This document shows positions 51,282 to 61,693 of a DNA stretch of 64,000 nucleotides, in pieces; the first letter of the stretch is position 1, and each line of letters begins with the position of its first letter. Under the pieces are notes generated by a model. That model did not search any database, had not been told where the DNA came from, and saw only the letters and a list, made by a program, of their open reading frames with translations. The stretch lies in assembly GCF_019263805.1 (NCBI RefSeq), contig NZ_CP079195.1, positions 2,529,001 through 2,593,000 of the forward strand. Direction: 5' to 3'. Source of the stretch: Polaribacter sp. NJDZ03 (GTDB lineage: Bacteria > Bacteroidota > Bacteroidia > Flavobacteriales > Flavobacteriaceae). Made by a program: the position numbers and the translations under genes.

Positions 51282-54134
51282 ATGATAAAAAAAATTATAC
51301 TTCTTGCAATTATAGCTTTTAGTAGTGTAACAATGGTAGCTCAAACCACTGTTACAGGAACTGTTAAAGACGCTAAAACAGGAGAAACTCTTCCTGGAGC
51401 AAACATTAAAATTTCTAGAAAGGCCGTAGGTACTACTACAGACTTCGATGGAAATTTTGTATTAGAGGTTGCAGACAAACCCCCTTTTACCATAGAAATT
51501 TCTGTATTAGGTTTTCATACAGTAAAAGTAGAAATTACAAAAAACAATCAAAAAGTAGCTGCTAATTTAAAAGAAAATGCAACTTCTTTAGATGAAATAG
51601 TGGTTTCTGCTTCTAGAACTCCAGAACGTATTATGGAATCTCCAGTTACGGTAGAAAGAATGGATAGTAGAGCTATTAAAAACACTTCTGCCCCCTCTTT
51701 TTATGACGGATTAGAAAACTTAAAAGGAGTAGATGTAAACACAAACAGTTTAACTTTTAAGTCTGTAAATACACGTGGTTTTGCAACGTTTTCTAATACT
51801 CGTTTTATGCAGTTAGTAGATGGTATGGATAATTCATCGCCAGCATTAAATTTTGCATTGGGTAATTTATTAGGAATGTCTGAGCTAGATGTAAAAACGG
51901 TTGAGTTACTTCCTGGTGCATCTTCTGCTTTATATGGTGCAAATGCATTTAACGGAATAATGTTTATGACAAGTAAAAGTCCTTTTGAAGATCAAGGTAT
52001 TAGTATTTCTTTAAAATCTGGAATTACAAGTCAAGAAGCAGCTGGAGACAATGAGTATAATGATTTTAATCTTAGAATGGCGTATGCTTTTTCTGATAAG
52101 TTTGCTGCTAAAGCTACTTTATCTTATTTAAAAGGTACAGAATGGCATGCTACAGATTATAGAAATACCAGAGATGGTGGTTATGCTTTTGGAGATAGAG
52201 ATTCTGATAGAAACTATGACGGTTTAAACGTTTATGGAGATGAGGTTTCTACCAATCTAAGAGGTGTTGCAGAAACATTAGAGGGGTTAGGTATTTTACC
52301 TGCCGGAGCTGCAGCTTTAGTGCCGAGTGAAAATATAAGTAGAACAGGGTATGATGAAAGAGATTTAATGTCTTATGAAGCTAAAAGTGTAAAATTTGGG
52401 AGTTCTTTAAATTATCGTCCTTTTGGAGATGATCGTTTAGAAATAATATGGAATTCTAAATTTGGTATTGGAAATACTATTTACCAAGGTACCAATAGAT
52501 ACAATATTAAAGACTTCTTTATGGAGCAACATAAATTAGAAATTAAAGGTAAAAATTTCTTTCTTAGAGGATATATGACAAGTGAAGATGCAGGTAATTC
52601 TTATGATACTCGTTTTGCAGCTATTAATATTAATAGATCTTGGAAAGATGATAATACATGGTTTGGTCAGTACACAGGTGCTTTTGTACAAAGTACTTTA
52701 GCCGGTTTAACTGCAGACCAAGCACATGCAATTGCTAGACAAACAGCAGAGTCGGGTAGGTTACTTCCTGGTTCAGCAGAATTTAATGCTGCTTTTGATA
52801 AAGTAATAGCAGATCCAAATTTAGTTACAGGTGCAAAGTTTCAAGACAACACAAAATATTATCATTCAGATGCAAACTATAACTTTAGAGATTATATAGA
52901 TTGGGCAGAGTTTCAGATTGGTGGTTCTTATAGATTATATTCTTTAAATTCTAACGGAAGTATTTTTACAGATTATGATGGTCCTATAGAATACAATGAA
53001 TATGGTGTGTATACACAAGTTCAAAAACAATTTTTAGAAGACGATCGTTTAAAAATTACGGCTTCTATTCGTTATGATAAAGCACAAAATTTTGAAGGTA
53101 ACTTTTCTCCAAGAGTTTCTTTTGCGTATGCAGGCGGAGAAAATAAAAATCAAAATTTTAGAGCCTCTTTTCAAACAGGTTTTAGAAACCCAACAACACA
53201 AGATCAATATATTGGATTAAATGCTGGTAGAGGATTTTTAGTAGGTTCTGCACCAGATAATTTAGATAGATATGTAACAAATCCTTTAACAGTTAGTGGT
53301 GCAGGTCAGAATTTTACAGGATCTGGAACCATTGCTCTTTCTGGAAGATCTGCCTATGAAAATGCTTTTTCTGCAAGTTCTGTAGAAGCATTTGCTGCCG
53401 GACAAGTTGCAGCACCAAGTAATGCGAATGTATCTATAGTAAAACCAGAAAAAGTAACTGCTTTTGAAGTTGGTTATAGAGGTTTAGCTTTAGCAGACAG
53501 TCAAAGAGTAACTGTAGATTTAAGTGTGTATTATAACCAATATGAAGATTTTATTGCAAACAAAAATGTTGTCGTTCCTTTTTATGGCGATGTTAACTTA
53601 ACACAAACAGCACCAGTTGGATCAGGAGGATCGCAAGTTCCTTTAGCATTAGTGGCTTTAGGAAGTGGAGATTTTACCGCTTTTCAAACATATACAAACT
53701 CTGCAGCAGATATTAGCTCTTACGGTGCTTCTATTGGTTTAAATACAAAAATTTTAGATGGATTTAATTTAGGTTTAAACTATACGTTCTCTAAATTTGA
53801 ATTTGACCAAGCATCTGATCCAGATTTTGAAGCTGGGTTTAATACTCCAGAACACAAAGTAAAATTACAATTTGGGAAAACAGATTTATTTAAAAACTTT
53901 GGTTTTAATATTAATGCAAGATGGCAAGATGAGTACAGATGGGAGTCTACTTTCTTAGATGCAACAATTGCTTCTAGAACAGTCTTAGATGCGCAAATTA
54001 ATTATAGCGTTCCTACTTGGAAATCTGTTTTTAAATTAGGTGGTGCTAACTTAACGGGTAAAGAATATTTAAGTGCTCCTGGTGTTGGTGCAATTGGTTC
54101 TCAGTATTACCTTTCTTGGACAATTAATAACTAA
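51282..54134 (+). CDS. TonB-dependent receptor with CarboxypepD_reg-like domain
   Basis: A 950-residue outer-membrane receptor. Signal peptide (residues 1-20, ending MVAQ), a CarboxypepD_reg-like domain (about 22-105; TVKDAKTGETLPGANIKI), a TonB-box-like DEIVVSASR (about 109-117), a plug (SLTFKSVNTRGFATFSNTRF, LPGASSALYGANAFNGI), and a barrel to the end (YLSWTINN). It is not followed by a SusD-like gene but by an SGNH-type lipoprotein with 18 bases between, so the pair forms an operon and probably handles an ester-bearing lipid or other substrate. Confidence 0.88.
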   Translation: MIKKIILLAIIAFSSVTMVAQTTVTGTVKDAKTGETLPGANIKISRKAVGTTTDFDGNFVLEVADKPPFTIEISVLGFHTVKVEITKNNQKVAANLKENATSLDEIVVSASRTPERIMESPVTVERMDSRAIKNTSAPSFYDGLENLKGVDVNTNSLTFKSVNTRGFATFSNTRFMQLVDGMDNSSPALNFALGNLLGMSELDVKTVELLPGASSALYGANAFNGIMFMTSKSPFEDQGISISLKSGITSQEAAGDNEYNDFNLRMAYAFSDKFAAKATLSYLKGTEWHATDYRNTRDGGYAFGDRDSDRNYDGLNVYGDEVSTNLRGVAETLEGLGILPAGAAALVPSENISRTGYDERDLMSYEAKSVKFGSSLNYRPFGDDRLEIIWNSKFGIGNTIYQGTNRYNIKDFFMEQHKLEIKGKNFFLRGYMTSEDAGNSYDTRFAAININRSWKDDNTWFGQYTGAFVQSTLAGLTADQAHAIARQTAESGRLLPGSAEFNAAFDKVIADPNLVTGAKFQDNTKYYHSDANYNFRDYIDWAEFQIGGSYRLYSLNSNGSIFTDYDGPIEYNEYGVYTQVQKQFLEDDRLKITASIRYDKAQNFEGNFSPRVSFAYAGGENKNQNFRASFQTGFRNPTTQDQYIGLNAGRGFLVGSAPDNLDRYVTNPLTVSGAGQNFTGSGTIALSGRSAYENAFSASSVEAFAAGQVAAPSNANVSIVKPEKVTAFEVGYRGLALADSQRVTVDLSVYYNQYEDFIANKNVVVPFYGDVNLTQTAPVGSGGSQVPLALVALGSGDFTAFQTYTNSAADISSYGASIGLNTKILDGFNLGLNYTFSKFEFDQASDPDFEAGFNTPEHKVKLQFGKTDLFKNFGFNINARWQDEYRWESTFLDATIASRTVLDAQINYSVPTWKSVFKLGGANLTGKEYLSAPGVGAIGSQYYLSWTINN

Positions 54135-54152
54135 AATAAAATACGATAATTT

Positions 54153-55784
54153 ATGAAAAATTATAAATATATAGGATTGTTTCTTTTAACGCTTAGTTTA
54201 ACATCTTGTGATGTAAATAATGAGTTAGATACAATTTCAGAAGATGCAACAGCAGTAGCACTAAACGCAAACGGATTAGATTTCTCTAAATACATTTCTC
54301 TTGGTGCTTCTTTTACTGCAGGTTATACAGATGGGGCTTTATTTAAAGCAGGTCAAGAGAATTCTTTTCCAAATATTTTAGCAACAAAATTTAAAGCTGC
54401 TGGAGGAGGAGATTTTAATCAGCCATTAATGAATGATAATACCGGTGGTATGATAATTCCAGTTCCTGGAGTTGATGATTTTGCTTATCGATTAATTTTT
54501 AATGGAGCAACTCCGCAAAGGTTAAATGAATTTTTAACAAATTTAGGTGCTCCTGTACCACCAGTATCTACAAATGCTGGAGTAAGTTTGGCAGCAGATG
54601 GTAGTATTTTTACAAATGTTGGAGTGCCAGGTGCAAAGAGTACTCATATCAACCTTAATGGTTATGCAAGTTTGAACCCATATTTTGGACGAATGGCAAA
54701 CTCACCATCAGTTTCTATGTTAGAGTATGCAATTGCACAAAACCCAACATTTTTTACATTAACAGAAATTGGTGGTAATGATGTTTTAGGATATGCTACA
54801 ACAGGAGGAGATGGTACAAACCCAATTACACCAATAGCTACTTTCGATTTTGTCTTTAATGACATGGTAAATCAATTAACAGCGGTTTCTCCTAAAGGAG
54901 TTATTACAAATGTTCCTAATATTACAGATTTACCACATTTTACAACGGTACCTTTTAATCCTTTAGATCCTAATGATAAAGATACAGGTGCTGGGCTTAA
55001 AGCTCAAATACCTACATTAAACACTGTTTACGGAGGTATAAATAGAGTTTTTACAGCTTTAGGTGAAACAGATAGAATTATTGAGTTTTCTTTAGAAAAT
55101 ACAAACCCAGTTGTAATAAAGGATGAAAATTTAACAGATATATCTGCTCAAATTACTGGAGGCTTACTTTCTAGTGCTACCTTTGTTCCTTTTGTTCAGC
55201 AATTTGGTCTTCCTGCAGAAGCAGCTCCATTAGTTGCCTCTTTATTTGGGCAATATTATGGACAAGCAAGACCTGCAACTGCAAAAGATTTATTAGTGTT
55301 ATCTAGTAGTGGGGTAATAGGTAAAATAAATACTACTTCTTTACAATTTTTAATGAGTAAAGGGTTGCCACAAGCTTTAGCGGGTCAGTTTTCTGCAGAA
55401 GGAGTAACACTTCCATTAGCAGATAAATGGGTGTTAACACCAGAAGAACAATTAGAAATTAAAACGGCTACAGATGGTTATAATGCTACAATTGCTAGTG
55501 TTGCTAGTGCAAAAGAGTTAGCTTTTGTAGATTTAAATGCTATTTTAAATGAAGCTTCTACAAGCGGAGTTGTATTTGATGGTTATACAATGACTACAAA
55601 CTTAGTTACTGGTGGTTTAATCAGTTTAGATGGTATTCATTTAACAAGTAGAGGTTATGCTTTAATGGCAAACAAAATTTTAGCTTCTATAGATGCTAAA
55701 TATGGTTCTAACTTTACCACAGCTACAAATAGTTTAGCAAAAGCAGGAGCATACCCAACAAATTATTCTCCTAGTTTAAAATAA
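54153..55784 (+). CDS. SGNH/GDSL-type lipoprotein
   Basis: A 543-residue lipoprotein (Cys19 in LTLSLTSCDVN). The SGNH block I reads ISLGASFTAGYTDG, with Ser53 as the nucleophile in a GAS variant of GDS; block III is LTEIGGNDVLGYA (Gly-x-Asn-Asp); block V is LDGIHLTSRGYALMANKI with the Asp-x-x-His pair. So the catalytic residues of a lipase/esterase-type hydrolase are present. The coding DNA follows the receptor gene immediately. Substrate: inferred to be an ester released or imported by the receptor; not shown. Confidence 0.82.
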   Translation: MKNYKYIGLFLLTLSLTSCDVNNELDTISEDATAVALNANGLDFSKYISLGASFTAGYTDGALFKAGQENSFPNILATKFKAAGGGDFNQPLMNDNTGGMIIPVPGVDDFAYRLIFNGATPQRLNEFLTNLGAPVPPVSTNAGVSLAADGSIFTNVGVPGAKSTHINLNGYASLNPYFGRMANSPSVSMLEYAIAQNPTFFTLTEIGGNDVLGYATTGGDGTNPITPIATFDFVFNDMVNQLTAVSPKGVITNVPNITDLPHFTTVPFNPLDPNDKDTGAGLKAQIPTLNTVYGGINRVFTALGETDRIIEFSLENTNPVVIKDENLTDISAQITGGLLSSATFVPFVQQFGLPAEAAPLVASLFGQYYGQARPATAKDLLVLSSSGVIGKINTTSLQFLMSKGLPQALAGQFSAEGVTLPLADKWVLTPEEQLEIKTATDGYNATIASVASAKELAFVDLNAILNEASTSGVVFDGYTMTTNLVTGGLISLDGIHLTSRGYALMANKILASIDAKYGSNFTTATNSLAKAGAYPTNYSPSLK

Positions 55785-55806
55785 TAAAATAGCGTATTAG
55801 TTGCAT

Positions 55807-55843
55807 AAAAAAAGGTTGAGAATTAATATTCTCAACCTTTTTT
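55807..55843. terminator. Bidirectional terminator
   Basis: A perfect 16-bp stem, AAAAAAGGTTGAGAAT and its complement, with a TAAT loop. It lies between the convergent SGNH lipoprotein and sufS genes. Confidence 0.85.
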
Positions 55844-55865
55844 GTTTTTATAAAGTGTTGTTTAC

Positions 55866-57080
55866 TTAAGACAACATCATTGTTGCTCTTTTTACGCCAG
55901 CAACTAAAATATCTATTTCTTCTTTTGTATTGTAAAAAGAAAAAGAAGCTCTTATGGTTCCTGGTATTTTATAGAAGTCCATAATTGGTTGTGCACAATG
56001 GTGTCCTGTTCTTACTGCAATCCCTAATTTATCTAATATAGAACCAATATCATACGGATGAATATCGTTTACATTAAAAGAAATTACAGCCGTTTTATCT
56101 TTTGTAGTTCCGTAGATTCTTAATCCTTCTATTTTTAAAAGTTCTTGTGTTCCGTAAGCTAAAAGCTCATGTTCATATTCAGCAATATTATCAAAACCAA
56201 CGGAATTCATATAATCTATGGCTGCTCCAAAAGCAATTCCGCCACAAATATTTGGCGTTCCAGCTTCAAATTTATGAGGCAAACCTGCATATGTAGTTTT
56301 TTCAAAAGTTACGGTTTCTATCATTTCTCCACCACCTTGGTAAGGAGGTAGTTTTTCTAACCATTCTTGTTTACCATATAACATTCCAACACCTGTTGGC
56401 CCACATAATTTATGAGCAGATGCTACATAAAAATCAACATTTAAAGCTTGTACATCTGGTTTAATATGTGGTGTAGCCTGAGCTCCATCAATTAAAACAG
56501 CAGCATTCACCTTATGTGCGGCAGCAATAATTTCTTCAATTGGGTTTACTGTTCCCAATGCATTAGAAACGTGGTTACAGAAGACTAATTTTGTTTTATC
56601 ATTTAATAATTTATGGTATGCTTCCATGTTTAAAGAACCATCTTCTAACATTGGAATCACCTTTAAAATTGCGCCCGTTTTTTCACAAAGCATTTGCCAA
56701 GGCACAATATTAGAATGGTGTTCTAAAGCAGAAACAATTATTTCATCACTTGTACTTAAAAGTGATGCAAAACCAGCTGCAACTCTATTAATACTGTCTG
56801 TGGTACCAGCAGTTAAAATAATTTCATACGCTTCTTTAGCATTAAAATGATGTTGAATTTTAATACGCGCTTGTTCGTATTTATCTGTTGCTTCCTGACT
56901 TAAAGTGTGTACGCCTCTATGAATATTAGCATTGTAATTACTGTAATAATCTACAATTGCATCAATAACAACTTGTGGTGTTTGAGAAGTAGCAGCATTA
57001 TCAAAATAGACTAAAGGTTTTCCGTGAACGGTTCTTTTTAGAATTGGAAAATCTGCTCTAATTTTATCAACATTTATCAT
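55866..57080 (-). CDS. sufS: Cysteine desulfurase SufS
   Basis: A 404-residue PLP-dependent group II desulfurase that supplies sulfur for Fe-S cluster assembly. Motifs: YFDNAATSQTPQVVIDA near the N-terminus, the PLP-lysine segment VASAHKLCGPTGVGMLYG (Lys about 224), and the catalytic-Cys loop RTGHHCAQPIMDFY near the C-terminus. It lies about 4.7 kb from sufD-sufC on the same strand, separated by three genes on the other strand and one small gene, so the suf genes are not one operon here. Confidence 0.95.
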   Translation of the reverse strand: MINVDKIRADFPILKRTVHGKPLVYFDNAATSQTPQVVIDAIVDYYSNYNANIHRGVHTLSQEATDKYEQARIKIQHHFNAKEAYEIILTAGTTDSINRVAAGFASLLSTSDEIIVSALEHHSNIVPWQMLCEKTGAILKVIPMLEDGSLNMEAYHKLLNDKTKLVFCNHVSNALGTVNPIEEIIAAAHKVNAAVLIDGAQATPHIKPDVQALNVDFYVASAHKLCGPTGVGMLYGKQEWLEKLPPYQGGGEMIETVTFEKTTYAGLPHKFEAGTPNICGGIAFGAAIDYMNSVGFDNIAEYEHELLAYGTQELLKIEGLRIYGTTKDKTAVISFNVNDIHPYDIGSILDKLGIAVRTGHHCAQPIMDFYKIPGTIRASFSFYNTKEEIDILVAGVKRATMMLS

Positions 57081-57180
57081 ACAAAATCAATTTAAAAGAC
57101 AAAGATAACCGTTGATTTTTTAAACTTGTGATAAAGACAATATGATTTTCTTATTTTTACATAATTAAACTCTTTTTCTG

Positions 57181-58500
57181 ATGAAAATTTTTAAACGTAT
57201 TCTACTTTTAGTATTGATTCTTGTTTTATCTACAGTAATTTATAATTATCCAAAATTGAACCTATTGGCTGGTTATTCTGCTAAAAATATTGCTTCGTCT
57301 GTTTTTGTTGCAGAGAGAACTCTAGAATATACTGATACCACGGACAATGATTTTTCTCCAGTTAATTTGGCTTCGGATAGCGTTGATTTAGAAAATAAAA
57401 ATGCAACATCTTCTGCTTTTGGCTTGTTAACAAGAAAAGCTATTTATAGAGAAGGTTTAGGAGCTGTTTTAACTTTAAAAGAAAGTGATGAAACTGCAGA
57501 TTACTTAATTCCTAAAAGGTTAAAACCAGATAATAACACACCTTATCCTTACGGAAATGCACCACAAAAAGACACCATTTTTGCAAATTTAGATTATGAT
57601 AAAATTGATGAATCTGTAGATTTTCTATTTGATTCAATCAATAAAACAAGAGCTGTTTTGGTTGTTTATAAAGATCAAATTGTTTCAGAAAAATATGCAG
57701 AAGGCTTTCATAAAGAGTCAAAATTATTAGGTTGGTCTATGACTAAGAGTTTGTTAAGTACTGTATTTGGAGTTATGCAAACCCAAGGTGGAATTAATGT
57801 GTTTGATAAGGCTCCTATTGATTCTTGGCAAAAGGACGAACGTAAAAACATTACGATCAATAATTTATTACAAATGAATTCTGGTTTAGAATGGGATGAA
57901 AATTATAGTAGAATCTCAGATGCAACTAAAATGTTGTTTTTAGATAGAGATATGACCAAGATGCAAGAAAATAAGCCTTTGGTTGGTACTCCAAACGAAA
58001 GTTGGAATTACTCCTCTGGAACCTCTAATCTATTATCCGGTATTTTAAGAACTTACTTTAAAACGCATCAAGAATATTTAGATTTTTGGTACACTAATTT
58101 TATTGATAAAATAGGGATGAATTCTATGGTCTTAGAAGCTGATTTAAGCGGGAATTACGTGGGTTCTTCTTATTCATGGGCAACTGCAAGAGATTGGTCT
58201 AAATTTGGGCTTTTATACCTTAAAAACGGTAATTGGAATGGAGAACAATTATTTACCAAAGAATGGGTTAACTATATAAGAACACCAACACGAGGTTCTA
58301 ACGGAACTTATGGTGCGCAGTTCTGGCTAAATGCAGAAAATGATTTTAAAGATGTACCAAAAAACATGTATTATGCAGATGGCTTTCAAGGACAAAGAGT
58401 GTACGTTTTACCCGATCAAGAGATGGTAATTGTCCGTTTTGGTTTAAAGAATTTTGATGAAAACACCTTTTTAAAAGGGGTGATTGAATCGATAAAATAA
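57181..58500 (+). CDS. Beta-lactamase-fold serine hydrolase
   Basis: A 439-residue class C beta-lactamase/PBP-like hydrolase. A membrane anchor spans about residues 5-25. The SxxK motif is SMTK (about 186-189 in LGWSMTKSLLS), the Tyr motif is YSSGTSN (about 276), and GFQGQRVYVLP near the C-terminus stands for the His/Lys-Thr-Gly element. Family members cleave D-amino-acid peptides or esters; substrate unknown. Confidence 0.82.
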   Translation: MKIFKRILLLVLILVLSTVIYNYPKLNLLAGYSAKNIASSVFVAERTLEYTDTTDNDFSPVNLASDSVDLENKNATSSAFGLLTRKAIYREGLGAVLTLKESDETADYLIPKRLKPDNNTPYPYGNAPQKDTIFANLDYDKIDESVDFLFDSINKTRAVLVVYKDQIVSEKYAEGFHKESKLLGWSMTKSLLSTVFGVMQTQGGINVFDKAPIDSWQKDERKNITINNLLQMNSGLEWDENYSRISDATKMLFLDRDMTKMQENKPLVGTPNESWNYSSGTSNLLSGILRTYFKTHQEYLDFWYTNFIDKIGMNSMVLEADLSGNYVGSSYSWATARDWSKFGLLYLKNGNWNGEQLFTKEWVNYIRTPTRGSNGTYGAQFWLNAENDFKDVPKNMYYADGFQGQRVYVLPDQEMVIVRFGLKNFDENTFLKGVIESIK

Positions 58501-58545
58501 ACTTTATCATTTCTAATTATAAAAATTGCTAGAATTTAGAGAAAT

Positions 58546-59706
58546 ATGATACAAACACAAGAAGAATTAATAGAAAATGCGCTTTTATATTTTAAGAGAG
58601 GCGATTTTTCTTTAGGGTATAGAACGCTTTTAGATGCTTCTTTAAATACCGATTCTACAGAAATATTTACCAAAGTATTAAACTTTGTAGAAAAATATGA
58701 AAATGAAAGTAGTGATGATAAATCGTCATTACTTTTGTTGTTTACAGAATGCTGTAATCAACTAAAAAAGATAAAAATTGAAACAAAAAACTTAGTTGGT
58801 ACACCAATTTTAAAAGCAGAAAATATTACCAAAGATTATAACAAAGGTCGTTTTGTTTTAGGTCCTGTAAATATCGAATTAAAAAAAGGCGATGTTTTTG
58901 GTTTGGTTGGCGAAAATGGAAATGGAAAAACAACATTATTAACGGTGTTAGCTTCTTTAAATAAAGTATCTGCAGGTAGTTTAGAATATTCTTTTTCATC
59001 AAAAAATAAAGACGCTTACAATGTATTGTCTAAATTGGTTTACATACCGCAAAGAACCACTGTTTGGTATGGTAAAGTTTTAGATAATTTAAAATTTGCA
59101 TTGGTACATTATGGTGTAAAAGGCAAAAAAAATGATTTATTAGTTTTAATGATGGTTGCCAGGTTTGGTCTTTGGAAATACAAAGATTTAAAATGGAGCG
59201 AACTTTCTTCTGGATATAAAATGCGTTTTGAATTGGCAAGAACAATGTTACGTAAACCAGAAATTATTTTATTAGATGAGCCTTTAGCAAATTTAGATAT
59301 TTTGGCACAACAAATTATTTTAGAAGATTTAAAGATGATGTCTAAATCGCCTGTAAACCCAATTGCAATGGTGTTTTCTTCTCAGCAATTATATGAAGTA
59401 GAAAAAATTTCTGATGAGGTTATTTATTTAAGAAATGGTAAACCTTCTAATCAATTAAATATAGAAGGAAAAACAGCAAAGCAATTAATTATAGAATTAG
59501 ATGCAACCAACGCTAGAGAAGAATTAGAAACTGTTTTTAAAGAACTGAATTTAGAAAAGCTAGAGTTTAATGGAGGTGTTTATATCTTGTACTTTAAGCA
59601 TGAAATTACATTTAATATTGTGCTAAATACAATTGCAAGTCATCAATTAAATGTAACTTATATTAGAGATATTTCTAAATCTACCAGACGCTTTTTTGTG
59701 TATTAA
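58546..59706 (+). CDS. ABC transporter ATPase with N-terminal extension
   Basis: A 386-residue ABC ATPase. Residues 1-86 form a helical extension resembling a short TPR segment. The nucleotide-binding domain has Walker A GENGNGKTT (122-130), the signature ELSSGYKMRFELARTML, Walker B EIILLDEPLANLD, and a C-terminal domain of about 70 residues. The next gene (18 bases on) is a large membrane protein, the likely permease. The substrate cannot be predicted. Confidence 0.85.
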   Translation: MIQTQEELIENALLYFKRGDFSLGYRTLLDASLNTDSTEIFTKVLNFVEKYENESSDDKSSLLLLFTECCNQLKKIKIETKNLVGTPILKAENITKDYNKGRFVLGPVNIELKKGDVFGLVGENGNGKTTLLTVLASLNKVSAGSLEYSFSSKNKDAYNVLSKLVYIPQRTTVWYGKVLDNLKFALVHYGVKGKKNDLLVLMMVARFGLWKYKDLKWSELSSGYKMRFELARTMLRKPEIILLDEPLANLDILAQQIILEDLKMMSKSPVNPIAMVFSSQQLYEVEKISDEVIYLRNGKPSNQLNIEGKTAKQLIIELDATNAREELETVFKELNLEKLEFNGGVYILYFKHEITFNIVLNTIASHQLNVTYIRDISKSTRRFFVY

Positions 59707-59723
59707 TCTTCTAAAAAATAATA

Positions 59724-61373
59724 ATGAATTTCATCAATAAAATAAATAAATACCTTTTAGAACATTACCCATTAATATGGAATACTCGTTTAGTTTGGAT
59801 GCTTGGAGTAAATATAATTATTCACCTACTTTTCTTTTTAATAGGCTTTTGTACTGTAAATGATTTATCAGATTTAAAAGAACATCATAAATTAGATGAT
59901 TTTTTCTACATTACATCTAACGTGTATTATAACGTGTTAATCTCTATTTTTATCTTATTAATTTGGATAATTTTTTACTTAAGAAACAATGCTTTTAAGA
60001 ATTTATATTCTATAAAAAAAGGAATGATTTTTCAGCAATTTTGCATTGTTTTTCTCATCATCTTAATAAGTACAACACAATTTTATTCTTTTAAAACCGG
60101 GTTAAAAATTAAAACGAGGTCTCTTTATAGTTGGCAAGAAATAGATAAAGATATTAAGGTTTTTAATAAGTTTAGTTTGTTTTTAGCGCAAAATCAAGTT
60201 GAATATGAAATAGATAAAAAAGAATATCCGGCTCCTTTTCCTTTAAAGGTTGTAGTTGGCTATAATCATAATTTAGAAGCAAATATTGATACTACACAAG
60301 CTTTTATCAAAATGGATGGTCGTTTTTTACAGTTTTATAAGTTCAATAGTAATTATGATATAGAAACGAATAACTCTTACGAAGCTAGATCTGAGATTGT
60401 TTTTGATAATTTTGACAATAGAACTATAATTGATATAAGTGAGTTTAAAGAGTTTTTAAGTCCGTCGCTATTAAACTATTCAAAACAGGAGTTTAATTAC
60501 GGTCAAGATGCTTTAGATTACAAAAACCAGCTTAATTTTTGTGAAGAAATATTAAATAATAAAGATGATGTTAAAATAAAGCAAGGTTTAAATAAAGTGT
60601 TTTCTTTATCAAAAAAATATGAAATAGAGCATAACTTAACAATGGATAATTGGTTTCGTTTAATAGATAACAAACCAAATTATTTATTAACCGAATTGAT
60701 AAACACGAGCAACCCAAATGCAGAGTACTATACAAGAGGAGGTTTTGGTGAGAGTACTTTATCTTCGGGTAAAGAGATTCCATATTCCAAGAGTCTATAT
60801 TTTGATTTTAATGATACTGATAATTTTTTTAAGAACGTTTATGAAGCTTACTTCTCGGGTTTTGATATTGTCTTTTTGTATTTTATAATTGCCTTTTCTT
60901 TTTGTTTAAGTATTCTTATTTTAATATTTAAAACAACAAGTATTAAAACACTATTGTTAAGTTTTGTAGCAAGTTTGGTTGTATTGGTATTAATAGTTTG
61001 GTTAATGTCTTCTTCTAACAATTTGTTTGGGTATAGTAAATACAACGAGTACTTTATAATATTATTTATCTCGTTTTTAATTATCGTTTTTTCAATTTTT
61101 TCTTATATTTTAAACTGGAAAAAAACAATAATATCTATCTTTTGGTCTTTAGTTTTATTTGCAGTACCAACCTTCTTTTTATTTACTGCTTTTAGTTATT
61201 CTAGATTTTTAAAAGATGCATATTTAGAGTTAAACCCTCAAAATTATAATTATAAAAGTAATTTTGAAACGTGGTTTCAGAATTATGGTTTTTGGGCAAT
61301 ACTGTTGATTAGTGTAATTACAATCTACGTGTATTCGTTATTTATTAGAAAATTAAAAGCAAGACCTGAGTAA
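59724..61373 (+). CDS. Membrane protein, putative ABC permease partner
   Basis: A 549-residue protein with a split-membrane layout: three helices near the N-terminus (about 25-48, 70-93, 108-125), an extracytoplasmic domain of about 250 residues (about 130-380), then five or six helices to the C-terminus (about 383-545). This resembles MacB/ABC-2 type permeases, but I cannot assign it to a family. Tight linkage with the ATPase gene suggests they form one complex. A terminator follows at 61397. Confidence 0.7.
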   Translation: MNFINKINKYLLEHYPLIWNTRLVWMLGVNIIIHLLFFLIGFCTVNDLSDLKEHHKLDDFFYITSNVYYNVLISIFILLIWIIFYLRNNAFKNLYSIKKGMIFQQFCIVFLIILISTTQFYSFKTGLKIKTRSLYSWQEIDKDIKVFNKFSLFLAQNQVEYEIDKKEYPAPFPLKVVVGYNHNLEANIDTTQAFIKMDGRFLQFYKFNSNYDIETNNSYEARSEIVFDNFDNRTIIDISEFKEFLSPSLLNYSKQEFNYGQDALDYKNQLNFCEEILNNKDDVKIKQGLNKVFSLSKKYEIEHNLTMDNWFRLIDNKPNYLLTELINTSNPNAEYYTRGGFGESTLSSGKEIPYSKSLYFDFNDTDNFFKNVYEAYFSGFDIVFLYFIIAFSFCLSILILIFKTTSIKTLLLSFVASLVVLVLIVWLMSSSNNLFGYSKYNEYFIILFISFLIIVFSIFSYILNWKKTIISIFWSLVLFAVPTFFLFTAFSYSRFLKDAYLELNPQNYNYKSNFETWFQNYGFWAILLISVITIYVYSLFIRKLKARPE

Positions 61374-61396
61374 ACAATTTTAGACTAAAACATAAT

Positions 61397-61423
61397 AAAA
61401 CCACTTATTTCTAAGTGGTTTTT
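61397..61423. terminator. Terminator after the ABC operon
   Basis: An 11-bp stem, AAAACCACTTA and its complement, with a 4-base loop and a following T/A run. It starts 24 bases after the stop codon. Confidence 0.75.
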
Positions 61424-61446
61424 AAAATAATTTACTGGTTGTTTTA

Positions 61447-61650
61447 TTAACTTTTACCTTTTATTAAACTAAGTGCTACAGCAGCAATTCCTAAAGCAAT
61501 AGTAATATATGAATTGGTGTTGTCTTGAGATTTTATTAAATCTAAATCACCAATAGAAACTTCTGTTTCTGGTTGAATCATAGTGTAAGTTCCGTAAACA
61601 AGTAGTGCAACTCCGGCTATTAATAATACTGTTTTAATTGTTTTGTTCAT
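61447..61650 (-). CDS. Small two-helix membrane protein
   Basis: A 67-residue protein from the ATG at 61650 (MNKTIKTVLLIAGVALLVYG), with helix 1 at about 7-24, a loop with Asp/Glu, and helix 2 at about 49-63 (TIALGIAAVALSLI). A longer open frame reaches back across the terminator at 61694 and is rejected. This is the general pattern of DUF3185-like small membrane proteins. No function assigned. Confidence 0.65.
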   Translation of the reverse strand: MNKTIKTVLLIAGVALLVYGTYTMIQPETEVSIGDLDLIKSQDNTNSYITIALGIAAVALSLIKGKS

Positions 61651-61693
61651 GATTTTCTGTTTTATTATAAAGTTACGAAAAATATATAAATAT

